Assembly: GCA_022496805.1 (NCBI GenBank)
Contig: CM040090.1
Coordinates: 10,410,001-10,474,000 of the forward strand
DNA: 64,000 nt
Origin: Pohlia nutans
Lineage: Eukaryota; Streptophyta; Bryopsida; Bryales; Mniaceae
Reading direction: 5' to 3'
Shown here: one piece after another, positions 11,424 to 24,700 of the stretch
How the letters are laid out: each line of letters opens with the position of its first letter
Position numbering within the stretch: the stretch's first letter is position 1
Notes under the pieces: generated by a model
Databases searched by the model: none
Seen by the model: the letters and a program-made list of their open reading frames with translations, nothing else
What the model was told of the DNA's origin: nothing
Position numbers and translations under genes: made by a program

Positions 11424-12320
11424 TCACTGCGGAGGTGGCTGTTGTTGAGGAGGCGGCATGCCCGGCCGAGGTCCACTGTACATACCAGGCGGTGCTCCCG
11501 GCGGAGGAGGCATGCCCGGTCGAGGAGGTCCCTGCATGCCCGGAGGTCCTTGCATCCCAGGTCGCGGAGGACCACCCATTCCCGGAGGAGGCCCGCGCAT
11601 CATCTGAGGAGGACCCATCGGTCTCTGCCCGTATGGACCTGGCATGCCCTGCATCTGTGGGGGAGGTCCCGGAGGTGGTGGCATCGGCCGTCCGGGAGGA
11701 CCTTGCCCGTACCCCTGAGGAGGCCCTTGCATCATCTGCCCAGGAGGGCGCATCCCAGGTGGTCCGCCCGGCGGTCCCTGCATTGGACGAGGCGCATATT
11801 GCCCTGGAGGCGGTGGACCGGGGGGTCTCACTCCGGGAATGGGACCGGGAGGGGGTGTGTAAGTGATGGGACCTGCAGACACTTGAGGTCGGGGTTGCAT
11901 CATGCCAGGAGCGGGACCTCCCACTCCTCTCGCAGGTCCTGCAAGCCCGGGTTGAGCCTGGTTCGCAGGTGCAGTTGGTATTCCGCGTCCAGCGGCTCGT
12001 CCGATTCCCGGACCTCCAGCAGCAGCGGCGGCAGCTTTAGCCCTAGACTCGTCGGGTGGCGGAGGTCCCTCCACCGTCATGGAAATCACTTCCTCCCCAC
12101 GGAGCAGCAGCAACCCTAAAGTTCTCCTCTCTTCTCTCTCTTCCTGCGTTTTGCCCTTCTTCGGCGGCACGCGACGCAACTCTTCGCAGTCGCCCAGCAC
12201 CAGGTTCATGTGCCGATCGAACGCCATAAACTTCCCTACCAGTTGCCTCCCGTCTTGTATCGTCACCCGCATCCGCCAATTTATGTAGAGTAACATCTTG
12301 GAAGTCTTGGACATCGACAT
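11424..12320 (-). CDS. SmB: Small nuclear ribonucleoprotein SmB/SmB'
   Basis: Core Sm protein of the U1, U2, U4 and U5 snRNP ring; it acts in pre-mRNA splicing in the nucleus. Single coding exon of 298 aa. I start at the ATG at 12320 ([19 protein letters not shown]) because this matches the family N-terminus; the frame upstream to 12350 has no ATG. The Sm1 motif is [20 protein letters not shown] and the Sm2 motif includes [20 protein letters not shown], together about residues 1-85. A tail of about 200 residues rich in Pro, Gly and Met follows, with PPGM, PPPG and RPGM repeats and a Gln-Pro end, as in plant SmB. The tail antisense gives the spurious Arg- or Ala-rich plus-strand frames here. 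Confidence 0.95.
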   Translation of the reverse strand: MSMSKTSKMLLYINWRMRVTIQDGRQLVGKFMAFDRHMNLVLGDCEELRRVPPKKGKTQEEREERRTLGLLLLRGEEVISMTVEGPPPPDESRAKAAAAAAGGPGIGRAAGRGIPTAPANQAQPGLAGPARGVGGPAPGMMQPRPQVSAGPITYTPPPGPIPGVRPPGPPPPGQYAPRPMQGPPGGPPGMRPPGQMMQGPPQGYGQGPPGRPMPPPPGPPPQMQGMPGPYGQRPMGPPQMMRGPPPGMGGPPRPGMQGPPGMQGPPRPGMPPPPGAPPGMYSGPRPGMPPPQQQPPPQ

Positions 12321-12350
12321 GTTGTCCAAGTTTTTGTGACCGCTCTGCAC

Positions 12351-12673
12351 CTATTTTCACCACAATGTCGCTTCTCGGAAAATGCACTTGACGCTCAATC
12401 CTCCAAACCCTTCCCCTGCAAAACCCGCAGAAACCCTAAAATGCCGTTTCTCCAACTCACCACCAATGCCTCAAAAATACTACACAACTGATGTGTGTGA
12501 AAAACATATACCCTAATGGCGGAACCAAAACTCCCGAACAGGTCGTGCAATAAACAACTCTTCACGCACAAAGGATCCCGCTGTTCGAGTTTAATGCAAT
12601 TCAAAACTTGCTCAAAAATCAAGAAAAAAAAACTTCAATGGATAGGGAAACGATGCAGGAAGACGGACATTAC
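12351..12673 (-). other. Probable 5' leader intron of SmB
   Basis: On the minus strand a donor ACAAG|GTAATG occurs at 12674/12673 and an acceptor AAAATAG|GTGCAG at 12351/12350, 30 nt upstream of the SmB ATG. This would be a 323-bp intron in the leader, with a GC-richer first exon from about 12675. An alternative acceptor CTGCAG is near 12415. Confidence 0.45.
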
Positions 12674-12799
12674 CTTGTGTCGATGCGGGGCGACGCGGCA
12701 GCGTCAAGCAATTCCCGGAGCGGAGGGAGAGGGATCAAGGCGTCGACGAAAATGAGTTCACTGGGTTGCGGGAACTGGCAGCTTGGCCATCACGTTGAT

Positions 12800-13257
12800 G
12801 GATGTCGTCCATCTTGTGGAAATGGATGTATTTCATCCAGTTCTCATCCTCCTTGTTCAGCAGACGTTTACCTCAAAATTATAAACCAAAGGTTTTTCAC
12901 GAAATTAAATTGTGCTGTATACCGTAATATGTGTTTTATTTTATCGATTATTTCAAGTTATTATAAAATAATTTTGGTGCGCATTATGAATAGAAAATCA
13001 TGTATGTAATGAAATTTTGATAGACGTTTGCGAAAGGAATTTCAACACATTTTATTTCCAAATTTCACTAAGAATAAACAAATTCGTGTATCTTGGTTCA
13101 TGAATTATGTAACGATTGGATAGAAGTCCATTGTCTTTATTTTAACCAAAAAATTCCAAAGATTTGAGCATGAAATATCAATACTCTTTTTAAGGATTAT
13201 TTTTCTAAATAAATGCTATGCAATACCAATATCAATTTGTTATGCACTTGTACAATA
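12800..13257. other. Intergenic
   Basis: AT-rich, upstream of SmB. I see no gene, repeat family or RNA gene here. Confidence 0.4.
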
Positions 13258-13930
13258 TTAACCCATTTCACTATGCATGAATGAGGAAAAAAGAAAGTGT
13301 TTAGATGAAAGTTTTTGGTTGCTCAAAAATGGTGCCCAAAATAAGTGATTGCACGGGTCATTATCCCGTAAAAGCCCAAGGGGTATTGAACAAAACATAG
13401 ATGTGTTATAATTTGTGCCTGCGATATGTCTAATGAAGTTTAGTTCAATAATCAAAATGGAAGGCATGATCTCTACAATTTATTTGTATGGTCAATATTC
13501 CACAAAGAACTTTAAATATTTTCTTAATGAATTTAGAAGCATTATCCTTTGAAAATTTGTATAAATTATAATTTTTACTTTTAGAATTTAAAATTTCGCA
13601 TGATTGGCTAAAGTTGTTTTATTTAACGGAAACTTCAAAGAAGAAAAAGAAATTTCAAAGAAGAAAAAGAAATAATAGATGGAACATCATTACTTTCCCC
13701 AAGTAACAAATTTGATAGCACTAAGACAGTATTGAGGTGATCTACTTTGAAAATTTCTACTGGGTGGAGTTTAACTCGGACTGACATCATTCAAATTGCG
13801 TTGAAAAGTAAGCTTGATTTAGTTTGTTAAAATAAATTTCATGTTTTGAGGAACATATATTTTTGTTTCAAGCAACTGGGTAGATTTGGGCAGTGACCAG
13901 AAAATGGTTGTTTGAGCATTTAGGGGTTAA
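13258..13930 (-). mobile_element. TTAA element, family B, diverged copy
   Basis: Ends with GAGCATTTAGGGGTTAA at 13930, preceded by the family B motif GACCAGAAAATGGTTG. From about 13390 it follows the reversed B element at 57721-58268 (AACAAAACATAGATGTGTTA, then GTGGAGTTTAACTCGGA near 13765). The left end (TTAACCCATTTC at 13258) is diverged, and a short AGAAGAAAAAGAAAT duplication sits near 13640. Confidence 0.6.
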
Positions 13931-16412
13931 ATTTTGAATTACAAGCCTTTGTATTTGTTTTTATAAATAATTTTCGTATTTATCTCTTTACATTAACTAT
14001 TATTATGTGATGTGAAATCATCATTGTATCAATCAGTGCAATTTCAATTAATTATGTCAAACCTCATTTCTAGAAACACGAACTTCGTTTTTCATTGGAT
14101 TTTTTTTGGTATTTAAATGCATCAATGACTTAATGTTTATATTGAAGTATCAGACCTTTGGAAGTAATCATAGGTGAAATGACCTTTGGATGCCAATCCT
14201 ACATTCCGAATGGTTGAATGCCCTGGCCACCTATGTCACAAATATGCAAACATTTTCTATTTACAATGTCATATCCATTCGTCGCGTAGATCCAATTTGA
14301 AGTTTGAAGTGCACCATATCTTCTTCACTTCAGGTCGTCCAAAGCCATAGCAACTTCACTCCATAATCCTTGATAGCCGCTCCATTTTGCTTTTGTGGAG
14401 GCTTTAGCCAACATTTGCATCAGCTCTACATAAATAGAACTATATATAGCATTTGCCCCATAGTTTTGTGTGCCAAATTTGTGATCTCTCAAACATTTAA
14501 ATTGCCAACATGGACATCAACATAACATTTTAATTAGTTCAAAAAAATTCTTATAATTATTCATTATCGATGGCAGTTAAAATGTTGACATTTAGTTTGA
14601 TGAATGTTGACACTCGCTAAAAACATGCACTTATTTTATAAATAAAAACTCATTCAATCTAGAACTTTCAAGTTTCCTTAATCCCTAAAGAACTTAGAAT
14701 CCCTAATTGGGCCTTACGATTATATTAACAATTTGGAATAAACTATACATAGACTTTCCTTCTTTCAAATTCATTAGTTTTTTTATCAACACTTGCAATG
14801 TTCTTCACTGATTTTGGTGATATTAAGCTTGGTCTCATTTGAATTATATTTTTTACAATATGAATACCTAAGTTTTCATTTTAAAACTACAAATTTTAGG
14901 TCCTTATGGATTAAAATGAACAAAAGCAAGAATAAAGAAAGCCTGGAAGAAAATAGTTGAGGCTCTTGGCACTGTTGAACATGGTGCGTCAATAGGGTGT
15001 TTTAGAATATTGTGAGGATGAATGTTAATGATGAGTATATATTGAATTTTCAAGGAAAACACGGGCACCAAATGGGACACATACTAATAGAGTCATAAAT
15101 GTTACCACAATACCGTACCCTGCTGTCAAGGTTGAAATCTCATGACACACTTATCCATATCTATATCTATATCGATATAAGAAACAAATGTCAGATTCTA
15201 TGAATATTCTTCAAAATTCTCTCTTTCACCTTACAAAATAGAGCTTCATTTGGAAAAGAATAATTTCCTAAAGATTTGGACTCGTGACTTCTTATGTTAT
15301 TTTTTTCCAATTCTAACGACCAATATAGGGAGCAAGGTTTCCCTTTCACAAAGTCTAGTCTACTAAAGCGCTTGCTCAACCTACTCCTAAATTTCTCCAT
15401 TTAATTTAATTTTTTTCCCCTTGAAACACATGGATAATTCCCATTGAAAGAGGAAAAAATACGTTGAACCCAAGGAACGAGATTTTTCTTTTGAGTTTTT
15501 CAAAATAATTTCTCCAATCTTCACGCTGAGTACATTTAGCAAGTTGGACATGCATTTTAGTACACTGGACTTTGTGAAAAATCTTCCTGACAGGGACACC
15601 CTGGGTTTAAGGTAAGTGTTGGCAACCGGGTGCTTGGACCTGGATTTCCGATGGTCTAGTCAGCTCGTACCAGCCTACGTGGCAGACCCGGTCCTGCCAC
15701 CCGTCACGCAATAGAGGCCCCCTCCAAGAGCACTCAACATACAGCCTCACTCCACCTCGGCAACCAGCCAATGGGATGCCACGCCGCTTGTCCAGCTCAG
15801 CTCAATTCAGTCCAAAGTTAGCACCCTTTCAAAGACTGCGCTTATCCCCTTGTCCCTGTATATTCCTTACCACTCATTTTCGTCCACGTGGACTTCCACG
15901 TTGACCCCTCACCGAGGGTCAAAGGCACAGGGGTTTTTAATTGGTTCCACGTTCACATGGGCTCCTGGCTTTTTGTTTAAGTTACAAGATGCTCCGTTAG
16001 TTCGATTGGCTCAAGCAGGTTTGAGTTTCCAGACCACACTCTTTCTTCTCTACAAATGAATGTGGTTCTTGTTATTTCTAACGCCTTTTTCACTTATCTG
16101 GAAAGAGTAATGACAACCATTTTCAAAGCCCAATGTATCTCACCTCTATTATTTGAAAGTATCTACTTTTTTAAAAGTTACTTTTTTCAAAAGTAATAAC
16201 GCTTCATGATGTATTTGAGGTCTAGTTGAGTTAATAAAAGAGAAGCCCATCTAACCTCCCTTTTTACTCTACTTCTAATCTCTTTCTTGAACTATACTTG
16301 GGTTGAATAGTGGCGTGTCATAGATTGTCCCCTTGTGGGCCATGGGTTTAGAGCTTTGGTAAAAGGTGTGGGAGTCATTGCAAGGTGTGGAGAATAATGA
16401 CAATGGCTTGTT
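13931..16412. other. Intergenic
   Basis: No gene found. It is AT-rich apart from a GC-richer stretch at about 15600-15850 without coding structure. A short palindromic ATCTATATCTATATCGATAT motif lies near 15160. No tRNA-like or rRNA-like segment was recognised. Confidence 0.4.
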
Positions 16413-16989
16413 TTAACCCCTAACTGCCCAACCATGCAGATTTTGCTTGATGTACAGATTTCATCCACAGTTTCTCATCCGTCATGCACTTTTTGTAGTG
16501 TGATTTTTTTACTGAATTTTTTATGGGAAGTTAGCTTCATGGGTGTGTGATCCGATTGAAAAGGAAGCAATTTTTGAAAAAATTATGCCTCATTTTGTGT
16601 TGCAGTGTTTCACCCAAAACTTTGAAGATTTTAGTCTAAAAGTGTTCTAGAAAAATTTAACTCATAAAATCAAGCATCCAAAAAATCTCCTAAAATCACT
16701 ACACCTAGAGTACTACATTATAAGCCATCAGAACAAATTTCATCCCCATACTGTCAATATCTTATTCGTTATTGAATTACAAAATAATTTTTTATTTTGT
16801 GTTTCAAAATTTATAGGAAAATATTAGTGATAGCAATCAGAGATCTAACCGTATAGATTGAATCTAAATTTCAAAATGTATAATTTTTATTCATACATCA
16901 AGTTTCAAATATTCATGTTAGTTGCATTTTATAATGCATCTTTGCAAAACTGCCTAAATTGGACATAGGTGAGGACGTTTAGGGGTTAA
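16413..16989 (+). mobile_element. TTAA element, family D
   Basis: Bounded by TTAA at 16413-16416 and 16986-16989. The left end is CCCCTAACTGCCC and the right end reads GGACGTTTAGGGG. A weak hairpin GCAGATTTTGC lies about 20 nt inside the left end. A second copy ends at 36606. Noncoding. Confidence 0.8.
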
Positions 16990-19900
16990 ATTGTCTCCCA
17001 ACTCATCATAGACTAGTTGTTTATCTATTTGTATTTCAATATGAGTTCAAGAGGAATTCAACACAAGTTTGGTTAAACTTTCCTCTTCGGGTTGACTTTT
17101 CCGTTAACTCTAGTGTTTGGAATACTTTTTGAGCCAACCGATCAATTTCCTTTATTTTACCAAACCAATCGGTTTTTAAAGAATATATCCCGTATATTTC
17201 TTTTATTAGTACTTAATATAACTATGTTTTATTCATTTAGTCTGGTTTTTTGCCTCTATTTTTGAGATTCAATGAGTTATTTTGGAAAATCAACCGGGTG
17301 ACTTGTAACTAACCGCTGGTTCTTTGTGGGCTATGTTGAGGTCATATATGATGATTTTTGGAAGCCTTTCTAAGTTCCAAGTGCGATGTTCTATCCCCCC
17401 CAAAAGAAAAGATGGTATCAAGGAAATATGAAGTCCGATTTAGAATGGTATTACACTTCCAGGTCAAGGTTTTTTTTTTTGGGCGAAATAGTGTCAAATT
17501 GCATCACCAAATAAAAAGAAAAAAAGAAAAAATATTAAAGGAGGCTTTTAAATGGCCAAAAATTATGAAGCTATTCGCTATAAAACTTCAATTTAAAAAA
17601 AAAAAATCTTGGATGAAATTACCAGATTCTAAATGAAACAAAATATGGAGCACCACTATTACATTTTATATTGTCACTTTGACACTTTGTGAAAAATGAA
17701 AAAAAAAATGCCATGTTCCAAAAACTTGCCTAATGTGATTGAAAAGTGACCACTTAAGTTTTAAATGGATAAATCTCCATATGCTTGTAATTCAAGAGTG
17801 GACATGTTGCATCTTCCTTACTTTATACAAGTACTTCACAATTTTCCATTCAATATTTTTTATCCAAAACGAGTACTTTACCCAAAACTAACATCCTAAA
17901 TCTTATAATATAAATACATATTGATTATAAAAAATGCACACCACCTTAACATTTGATCTAGTGTTGGTTTAGGTCATTAAGGAATAAAACTTTTGAACAA
18001 CTTTGTAAATACTTTGCAAGTACTTTGTACAAATTTTGCATACAATATCCAAATAATGTATTTTTAAATGCGTTGGAATCTTCTTTGTATTCCTAACAAG
18101 AAAACATACAAAAGTTGACTGTTCGGGTAATAGAAACTATAATCAGTGCTTCCAATGTCGGTTTTAGGTGCACATACTTTAATGCTGATCCATTCAAGTT
18201 GCCTGGTCAAAAGCTCCAACAGACAGGTATCAGAACCAAGCACATGCAATTGAACGATGCCACGTTGGCAACAGTAAGTATGAGGAATTCTACATTGGGC
18301 TTAACTCACATGTTAATTTACAGTATTTTCACGTGTGAAGATATTGGCTGAGTAACAAGCAGCTACGCTACGAGAAGCTCTGACCAAAATAGCATGAATG
18401 AAGAACGAGAATGCATTTCAGTGAAATCATGGACGGGATATATTTGCTACAGTTTATTTAGCCCAAGAAAATGAGTGTCCCTGCAATGCCTCTTCCCTAC
18501 GGTCACAACCAACAAACAAGCAACTACACTACGAGGAGCTCTGACCGAAATAGAATAGGTGAAGAAGGAAATGCATTTCAGTGGAATCATGGACAAAACA
18601 TATTTGCCACGGTGATATTTAGCCCAAAAAATGAAAGTCCCCACAATGCCTCTGCTCTATGGTCAGAACTAATAAATTGAGTCAAACTTGTTGGCCTATT
18701 CCATCATTTCCAAGCCATTCGTTGCAGGAACAGAGATTTTTTCATAGTAGACTGAGATGAGTCAATGAGTGCTAAATTGCACTAGGAACCAAGTCAACCA
18801 ACCATGATCCCGTCTATTTGGAAGCCATACGGTTATGGCCTCAATTATGATAATAAGTTATACAGTTAATTATAGAAATTTCAACCAATGAAGATGTGAC
18901 ACATGTAAATGATCTTAAGAGTTTAATGATTTTCCTTTATATTTGTATATTTAAGCAGTCAACCACGTCCCTCACGCGCGGTGAGCCAAGGCGGGCCATG
19001 CGCCGGAAAAATCAACGATGGCCCTCCGATCAAGTAATGAGATCCAATGGTGGGCGGAATCCAACGTAGCGGAGGCGGGCCATTTGGGGCAGCGGGCGGG
19101 TTCGAAAAAACATTGCGGGAATAAAACGTGTTGCAATTAAGGGAACTATATCTAAAAGCAACCTTTTCCTTAAATCGTCCATAGTTCAATCTTTCATAAT
19201 AAGTAGATTCTAACACCTTACTATTGATGAGAATGTGCATAGTTTGAACATTAGAATTTAGGGCCGCTTTATGATCAACCTATAGTCATGACTTTGGAAA
19301 TTTGTAACTTATTCATATGGTATCCATATTTTTTGTCTGTAAACAGGCTCAGTTGGTAAAGGGGACACTTTGAGGTCTACTATAGTTACCTTAGGACAAC
19401 ATTTCAACTACTGGTAGCAAAGAATGAACTTATATATCAAAGACTGAGTGAATTTGTTGTTTTAAAATGATTAATGCAATCAATCATATTGTGAAAAATA
19501 CATTTTAGATGGGACTAAATTTTATATCACCAGAATCAATGAACAAAGATGAATGTGTTGATGAATGAAAAAAAAAAAATTGAACAAAAAAAAAATCTAT
19601 ATAAAACCTACTTTTGGTCATAGAACTTTTGGTCACAAAACTTAAAAATGAAACAGGTTCTATACAGGCCAATTTTTTATATTTTGAAGGTCAGCTTTGG
19701 TCACATAACTAAAAAATGCTTAAAATATGATTTTCCATTAAAACTCTTGCTTTCATTGTTACATTGGTCGCATGGATAATATCTTCATGTTATCTTAACA
19801 TTTGGGAATAGACAATTAACTTTAAACAAGTGAACTCAGGATCTTTTGAATGATGTTTTTAAATTCAAAAAAACTAGGAACACTTAAGAGTTATTGAAAA

Positions 19901-20340
19901 GGTTATGAATAAGCCAAAACAAACCTTGCTGCACATGTCCTTGAGCCATGGATAAACAAACTCTTTATTCACAACGGTCTTTGGACCAACGTTAGAATGA
20001 TTACTAATACGATACGAAAATAATAATTCATTGATTTGATGGGAGAAAATTAAAAAAGTTAAAAAAATTATATACAGGGAAAATAGGGGCCGGATAACAC
20101 CTACATACAAAGTGTCCATTTTTCCCAGAAATAATCAGAGGCCGACACCTGTAATAAAAATGCCAGCGAGGCGGCGGGCGGTTAATTTTAATATTAAATT
20201 AATGTCACCAAGGTAAAAGAACTGGATGTTGGAGTAGAAACGGCAAAAGGGCAGTTTCCAATGAAGACACCTGCCACTGTGGAAAGTCACCGAACCATCG
20301 CCGTAATTTCTTGAAATTACCGGTGCATCTCGGGCAGGCA
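16990..20340. other. Intergenic with GC-rich islands
   Basis: No gene is supported. It contains a tandem duplication (18355-18670), a GC-rich patch at 18958-19110 and a family E-like repeat near 19460-19560 (GACTAAATTTTATATCACCA). GC content rises from about 20130, approaching the promoter region of the phosphatase gene. Confidence 0.4.
18355..18670 (+). repeat. Tandem duplication, about 160-bp unit
   Basis: Two diverged copies of a unit containing ACGAGAAGCTCTGACC / ACGAGGAGCTCTGACC, ATGCATTTCAGTG, ATCATGGAC and TTTAGCCCAA, the first from about 18355 and the second from about 18515. Not coding. Confidence 0.75.
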
Positions 20341-21741
20341 CAGTCGAACTGAACTAGCTGCCCGTCCAAGATTCAAGCCCCCATGACCGTGGGAAGGCTC
20401 CTCTGTCACCGCCTCCCTCGCACGCCACCCCTCCCGCGAGGATTTCACCCCACCCTCGAGCTAAGCCTCGATCCAGCTCCTTAAATTAAATCTCTTCCTT
20501 TCACTCGATTTCTTCATGTTCTTCCATTTAAGATGAAGTGCTTGTGATTTGGTGCTGAATAGCGGTTTCTGTCGTGTTTTTCTTTCGCCATTTTGCAGGT
20601 GCATGCTTAACTTGATTCTTGTGTTTCTTGGCTACGTTTGATTCAATACGTGAGGAGCTTTTAAACTCTGTTTCTCTTTATCAGCTCAGTCACTCATTTC
20701 AATTTTCACTTGTGTATGAATTCATATTTCTTGCACAAGCTTTATCGTTAATGGCAATTCTGATTATCTGTAAGTGGATTTCTCGTGTCGATCGTTGTTA
20801 CTTTCATTCTCTGTCACTCTTTATCAGCTCAGTCACTCATTTTATTTCCCTTGTGTATGAATTCATATTTCTTGCACAAGCTCCATCGTTTATGGCAGTG
20901 CCTGTCATTTTCTTGATTATCTTTGATTTTTGATTATTTTTTGATTTTGATTTTCTCTTACAGTATCGTTGCTACTTACTGATCTTCCAGAATTAAAAGA
21001 AATTACAAATTTCTGTCAGAAGCTCAATTGTATCAGAGAGATCGTGATGTTGTGATGAGCATGGTAACGATAGACATGTCGGTAGTGTACGTACAAGCTT
21101 GAGCACGTCGAAACAATTACTCCGTACTAGTTTCGGTGAGAAGATTGAGGGATTAGACATGGTGTGAATCGATATAATAATGTCTGTGGTTGGAAGTGGC
21201 TGTTTCGTTGTCTCTGTTTGGAAATATCGATTAGTTAAGTGGTCATACGTCGCAAGTTTGGAGGCGAATTAATAGCAACATACCGTGTAGTACTAATTAT
21301 ATTATTTCGAAACTATGAAATATCGCCTTCTTTTTCTGGAGGGCGGCTGGTTGTTGGAAGACTCATGCCTGGCAGCCTTGCAGCAAGGCGCGACTGTCAG
21401 TCTCTAAGGATCAGTATTAGATTCCATGGAATATCCAGCGCCGTAAGAGTAGATTCCGTAACTGATCCTCCTCGTTACGACGATGACATCGCCTTAGTTT
21501 ACTTGTCCTCGTCGTCTCCACCAAATCCAATTGCATTTTCTTCCTCTTTCGAAGTTTTCATGTACAGATTTTTTTTCAGTAGAGCGATCTGTTCCTGAGT
21601 TTCTACAGTAACGTCAAGTGCTCTTTCTGTAAGGTCTGACTCGGAGACTGGTGATCTTCTTTAGCTCTTTGGTCTTCTTCTTAATGATTCTAGTTCTGCT
21701 TTAGCTGATTCTAGCTTACAGGTTGTGATTCGTTGCAGGCA
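20341..21741 (+). promoter_or_regulatory. Promoter and leader region of the purple acid phosphatase gene
   Basis: GC-rich, pyrimidine-rich sequence at 20341-20470 looks like a promoter-proximal region. An acceptor GTTGCAG lies just before the ATG at 21742, which suggests at least one leader intron. A direct repeat of about 80 bp occurs at 20672-20760 and 20815-20900 (shared TATGAATTCATATTTCTTGC). No TATA box was assigned with confidence, and the transcription start is not determined. Confidence 0.4.
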
Positions 21742-24700
21742 ATGGCGATCCTGGGGACACAACCGATTCCTGATGAAGAAGTAGGACTGTTGCAGTCGAA
21801 CGCGGAGGTACAGATAATTAATGGCCTCTTGAAGATTTTTTGAATGCTCTATTTTGGAACGATGTATTGAGAAATGCGAATTGTTTACAGGAAGCAGGGG
21901 ATCAAGGAAGTGGAGGAAGGTGGCGCTTGAAAATTGCAGTCGCTACCGTACTTGTGCTCCTCCTCGTGGCGTCGTTGTGTACTTATGAGGGTGACGAATA
22001 CGACTCTGGATCCTCTGCTCTCTCTACTGAAGCTTTCATCAAGAAGTTTCCATTGAATTTCTTGGTGGTGGGCGATTGGGGTCGGGAAGGTGCATTCAAC
22101 CAGACTTTGGTTGCCAAGCAGGTGAGACAATTGACCAATTAGTACGAGTCGATTTCTTTGAATTGAACCAGACGCAAGCTTTGGATATTTTTTGTTGTAA
22201 ACAAATCTACGAGGCATCCATGATTCTCCATGTCGTGAACGTCATAACCAAATCCCCGATTCTTGAGCTTTGGCCTTTCGGTTCTTGTGCCTAGTACTGT
22301 ACGATGTGTCGGAGACCCAGTGCAATTATATTGTAGACTTTTTGGATAAAACTATATTTTTGGGTGTAGGTCTACTGTGTCACATGGACATAGATAGTAA
22401 GTGCTATCCTTTTTGCTTCCTTTTGGAATCTTAAAAACTTTGATTTTGCGTGATGAAAGATGTAACATGGCAAAGAATTATCTCTGAATCCATGATTTTT
22501 TTTACACAGCTGCTTGGGAACTGAATGGAACTCAGGGACTGTAAACTAATGAAAATTTGGGTTGCAGATGGGCCGCGTGGGGCACAAGCTGAGGATCCAA
22601 TTCGTGATATCGGTGGGGGACAATTTCTACCAGGCTGGGTTGAAAGGCCCACATGATCCGAAATTCAAAAACTCCTTCTCCAAAGTGTACACTGCAAAAA
22701 GCTTGCAAACCCAATGGTTCGCAGGTAGGCAACTGCTGCTGTTCCCAAAACAGAGGTCTTGCATTAGAGGGAGCGGTTGTGTGTTCATTCTGTTGTGTAA
22801 TTGTTGCCCAAATTAGACTTCGTCTAATTTCAACCTCGTGGCAATCAATGCAGTGCTGGGCAACCACGATTACTTGGGAGATACGTTGTTGCAAATCGGG
22901 GATGCTCTCACCCAAAAAGATAGTCGGTGGTTTTGTCAGCGTTCTTATCAACTGAAATACTCCCTTTGCGGTCCTTCTCACAAAGGTAACTGATTTCGGA
23001 TGCGCGTCCTTACTTGTCTTATTCGGTCACCTTAAATCCTAAAACCGCAACTGCTTGCTCATGCTGTAATACCGTAGGAATTTTCTTTTAGCTCTTTTTC
23101 TTTTTCTTGTGTACACTAAATTTGTAAGAGATTCAATGCAAAATTAAACGGAAAGACATAATTTAGAATAGGAGTAGCATGCTTGCACAAGTTAATGTTG
23201 TGTTAGTAATCAACATGTTCCTCAAATACAGTGCATGAAGTGAAAAAAAATATACAAGGGTCTCCTAAGGGTTAAATGCATTCCATGAAAACTTCATTCC
23301 TTTGGTACGAGTAATCCTTAAATGTCTAGAAAGTAAAAATGGTTGCTTTCATGTTTTTTAGAGTTAAAATAAATCATTCAGGAAACTTTCAAGAAAGATA
23401 GCAAAATATATCAATAGAAAGAAGAAACCATGCCTTGTATTTTTGGACAAGCCAAATATTTTCTGGAAGTTACAACACTTGGCTATGGGTTTTCAAAGTG
23501 GGATAGATATTTCCAGATTGAACAGGCACTAGATTAACGAGTCTGAATTATTGTGTGCAGGACGGTGTGGGAAATTTGTGGAGTTTTTCTTCATTGATAC
23601 AACGCCCTTTGTCAACGACTACTGGAGTGCGGAACAACAAAGGCATTTCGATTGGAGGGGCCTCGGTCCTCGACAAGAGTACCTGGATGCACAACTAGAG
23701 GTAAATATGTCTTGCCAGCCTCTTTTCCACAACATTCTTGATCTGCCTTTGCTTGGTCCTCTTTCTCCATTGCTATTGTAGAGGCATCATTCTTCAACAA
23801 TGAAGAATGATGTTTTTACAGTAGCGCTAAACACCTTCAACTCAAGATTTTGCGTGTAGAAAAGGAACAATAGCAAAGGAATTATACTAAGATATCTCAA
23901 GAATGTTATGTGGTCTTTTTAAAGAAAGTGGAAGATACATTCTACGATGATCATTGATTGTAGCGCACTTGTCACACATTCAAACTATGCATACTTGTTG
24001 CATTGTCATTGACTGTAGTACACTTGTCACACATCTTATAGTTAATATGACTATCACCTAAGCAGTCGGATTGAGGAGGTTCCTCGACTCTAAATCCCCC
24101 CTTACGTTAATATGAGCATTGTTCACCCATGGGCCCCATTTTTTGAAATTTCCATTTTGGGTACCCTAGGGTCTTTTTCTAGCAAATTTCTTCCAATTTG
24201 TTCTACGGTCCCAAATTGGTCTAGGGGACCCTCTCAGGAATTTTAAACCCTTGGAAGATGGGTTAAATTTTAAAGTGGGCCTCTACATGAACAAAATAGG
24301 GGGCAGTTTTTTTCGTCGAGGGGAGATTTATAGTCGGGGAAGGAGGTCAGAGTGCAGATTTGAGATGGAATTGTTATTGTGACTTGGTCCCAGGTCTTTG
24401 AATGCAACCTAATAATGCCGGGACTAAATATTGTTTTGTGCTGTACATCAGAATTTGAACTCGGCATTGAAGTCTTCGAAGGCTACATGGAAGGTGGTTG
24501 TGGGCCATCATACGATACGCAGTCTGGGTCGCCATGGTGAAACCCACGAGCTCGTCAAGCACGTGCTTCCCATTCTAGATGTAAGTCTTTCTGTTTTGTT
24601 TTTTTATCTGTCTTGAATGGGGATGAAGTTCTAGAGGATTTGCAGAGGTTCTCTCTAACAGTTTTTGGAAGAATGCTTCTTATGTCGAACACTCATTAAA

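Noticed and set aside
11300..12119. Long plus-strand open frames of 188 and 236 codons
   Set aside because: They are antisense to the Pro/Gly-rich tail of SmB; the compositions (Arg-rich or Ala/Glu-rich) are the expected shadows of that tail.
20619..21598. Open frames of 104 and 119 codons upstream of the phosphatase gene
   Set aside because: No domain, one spans a direct repeat, and they fall in the probable leader of the phosphatase transcript.
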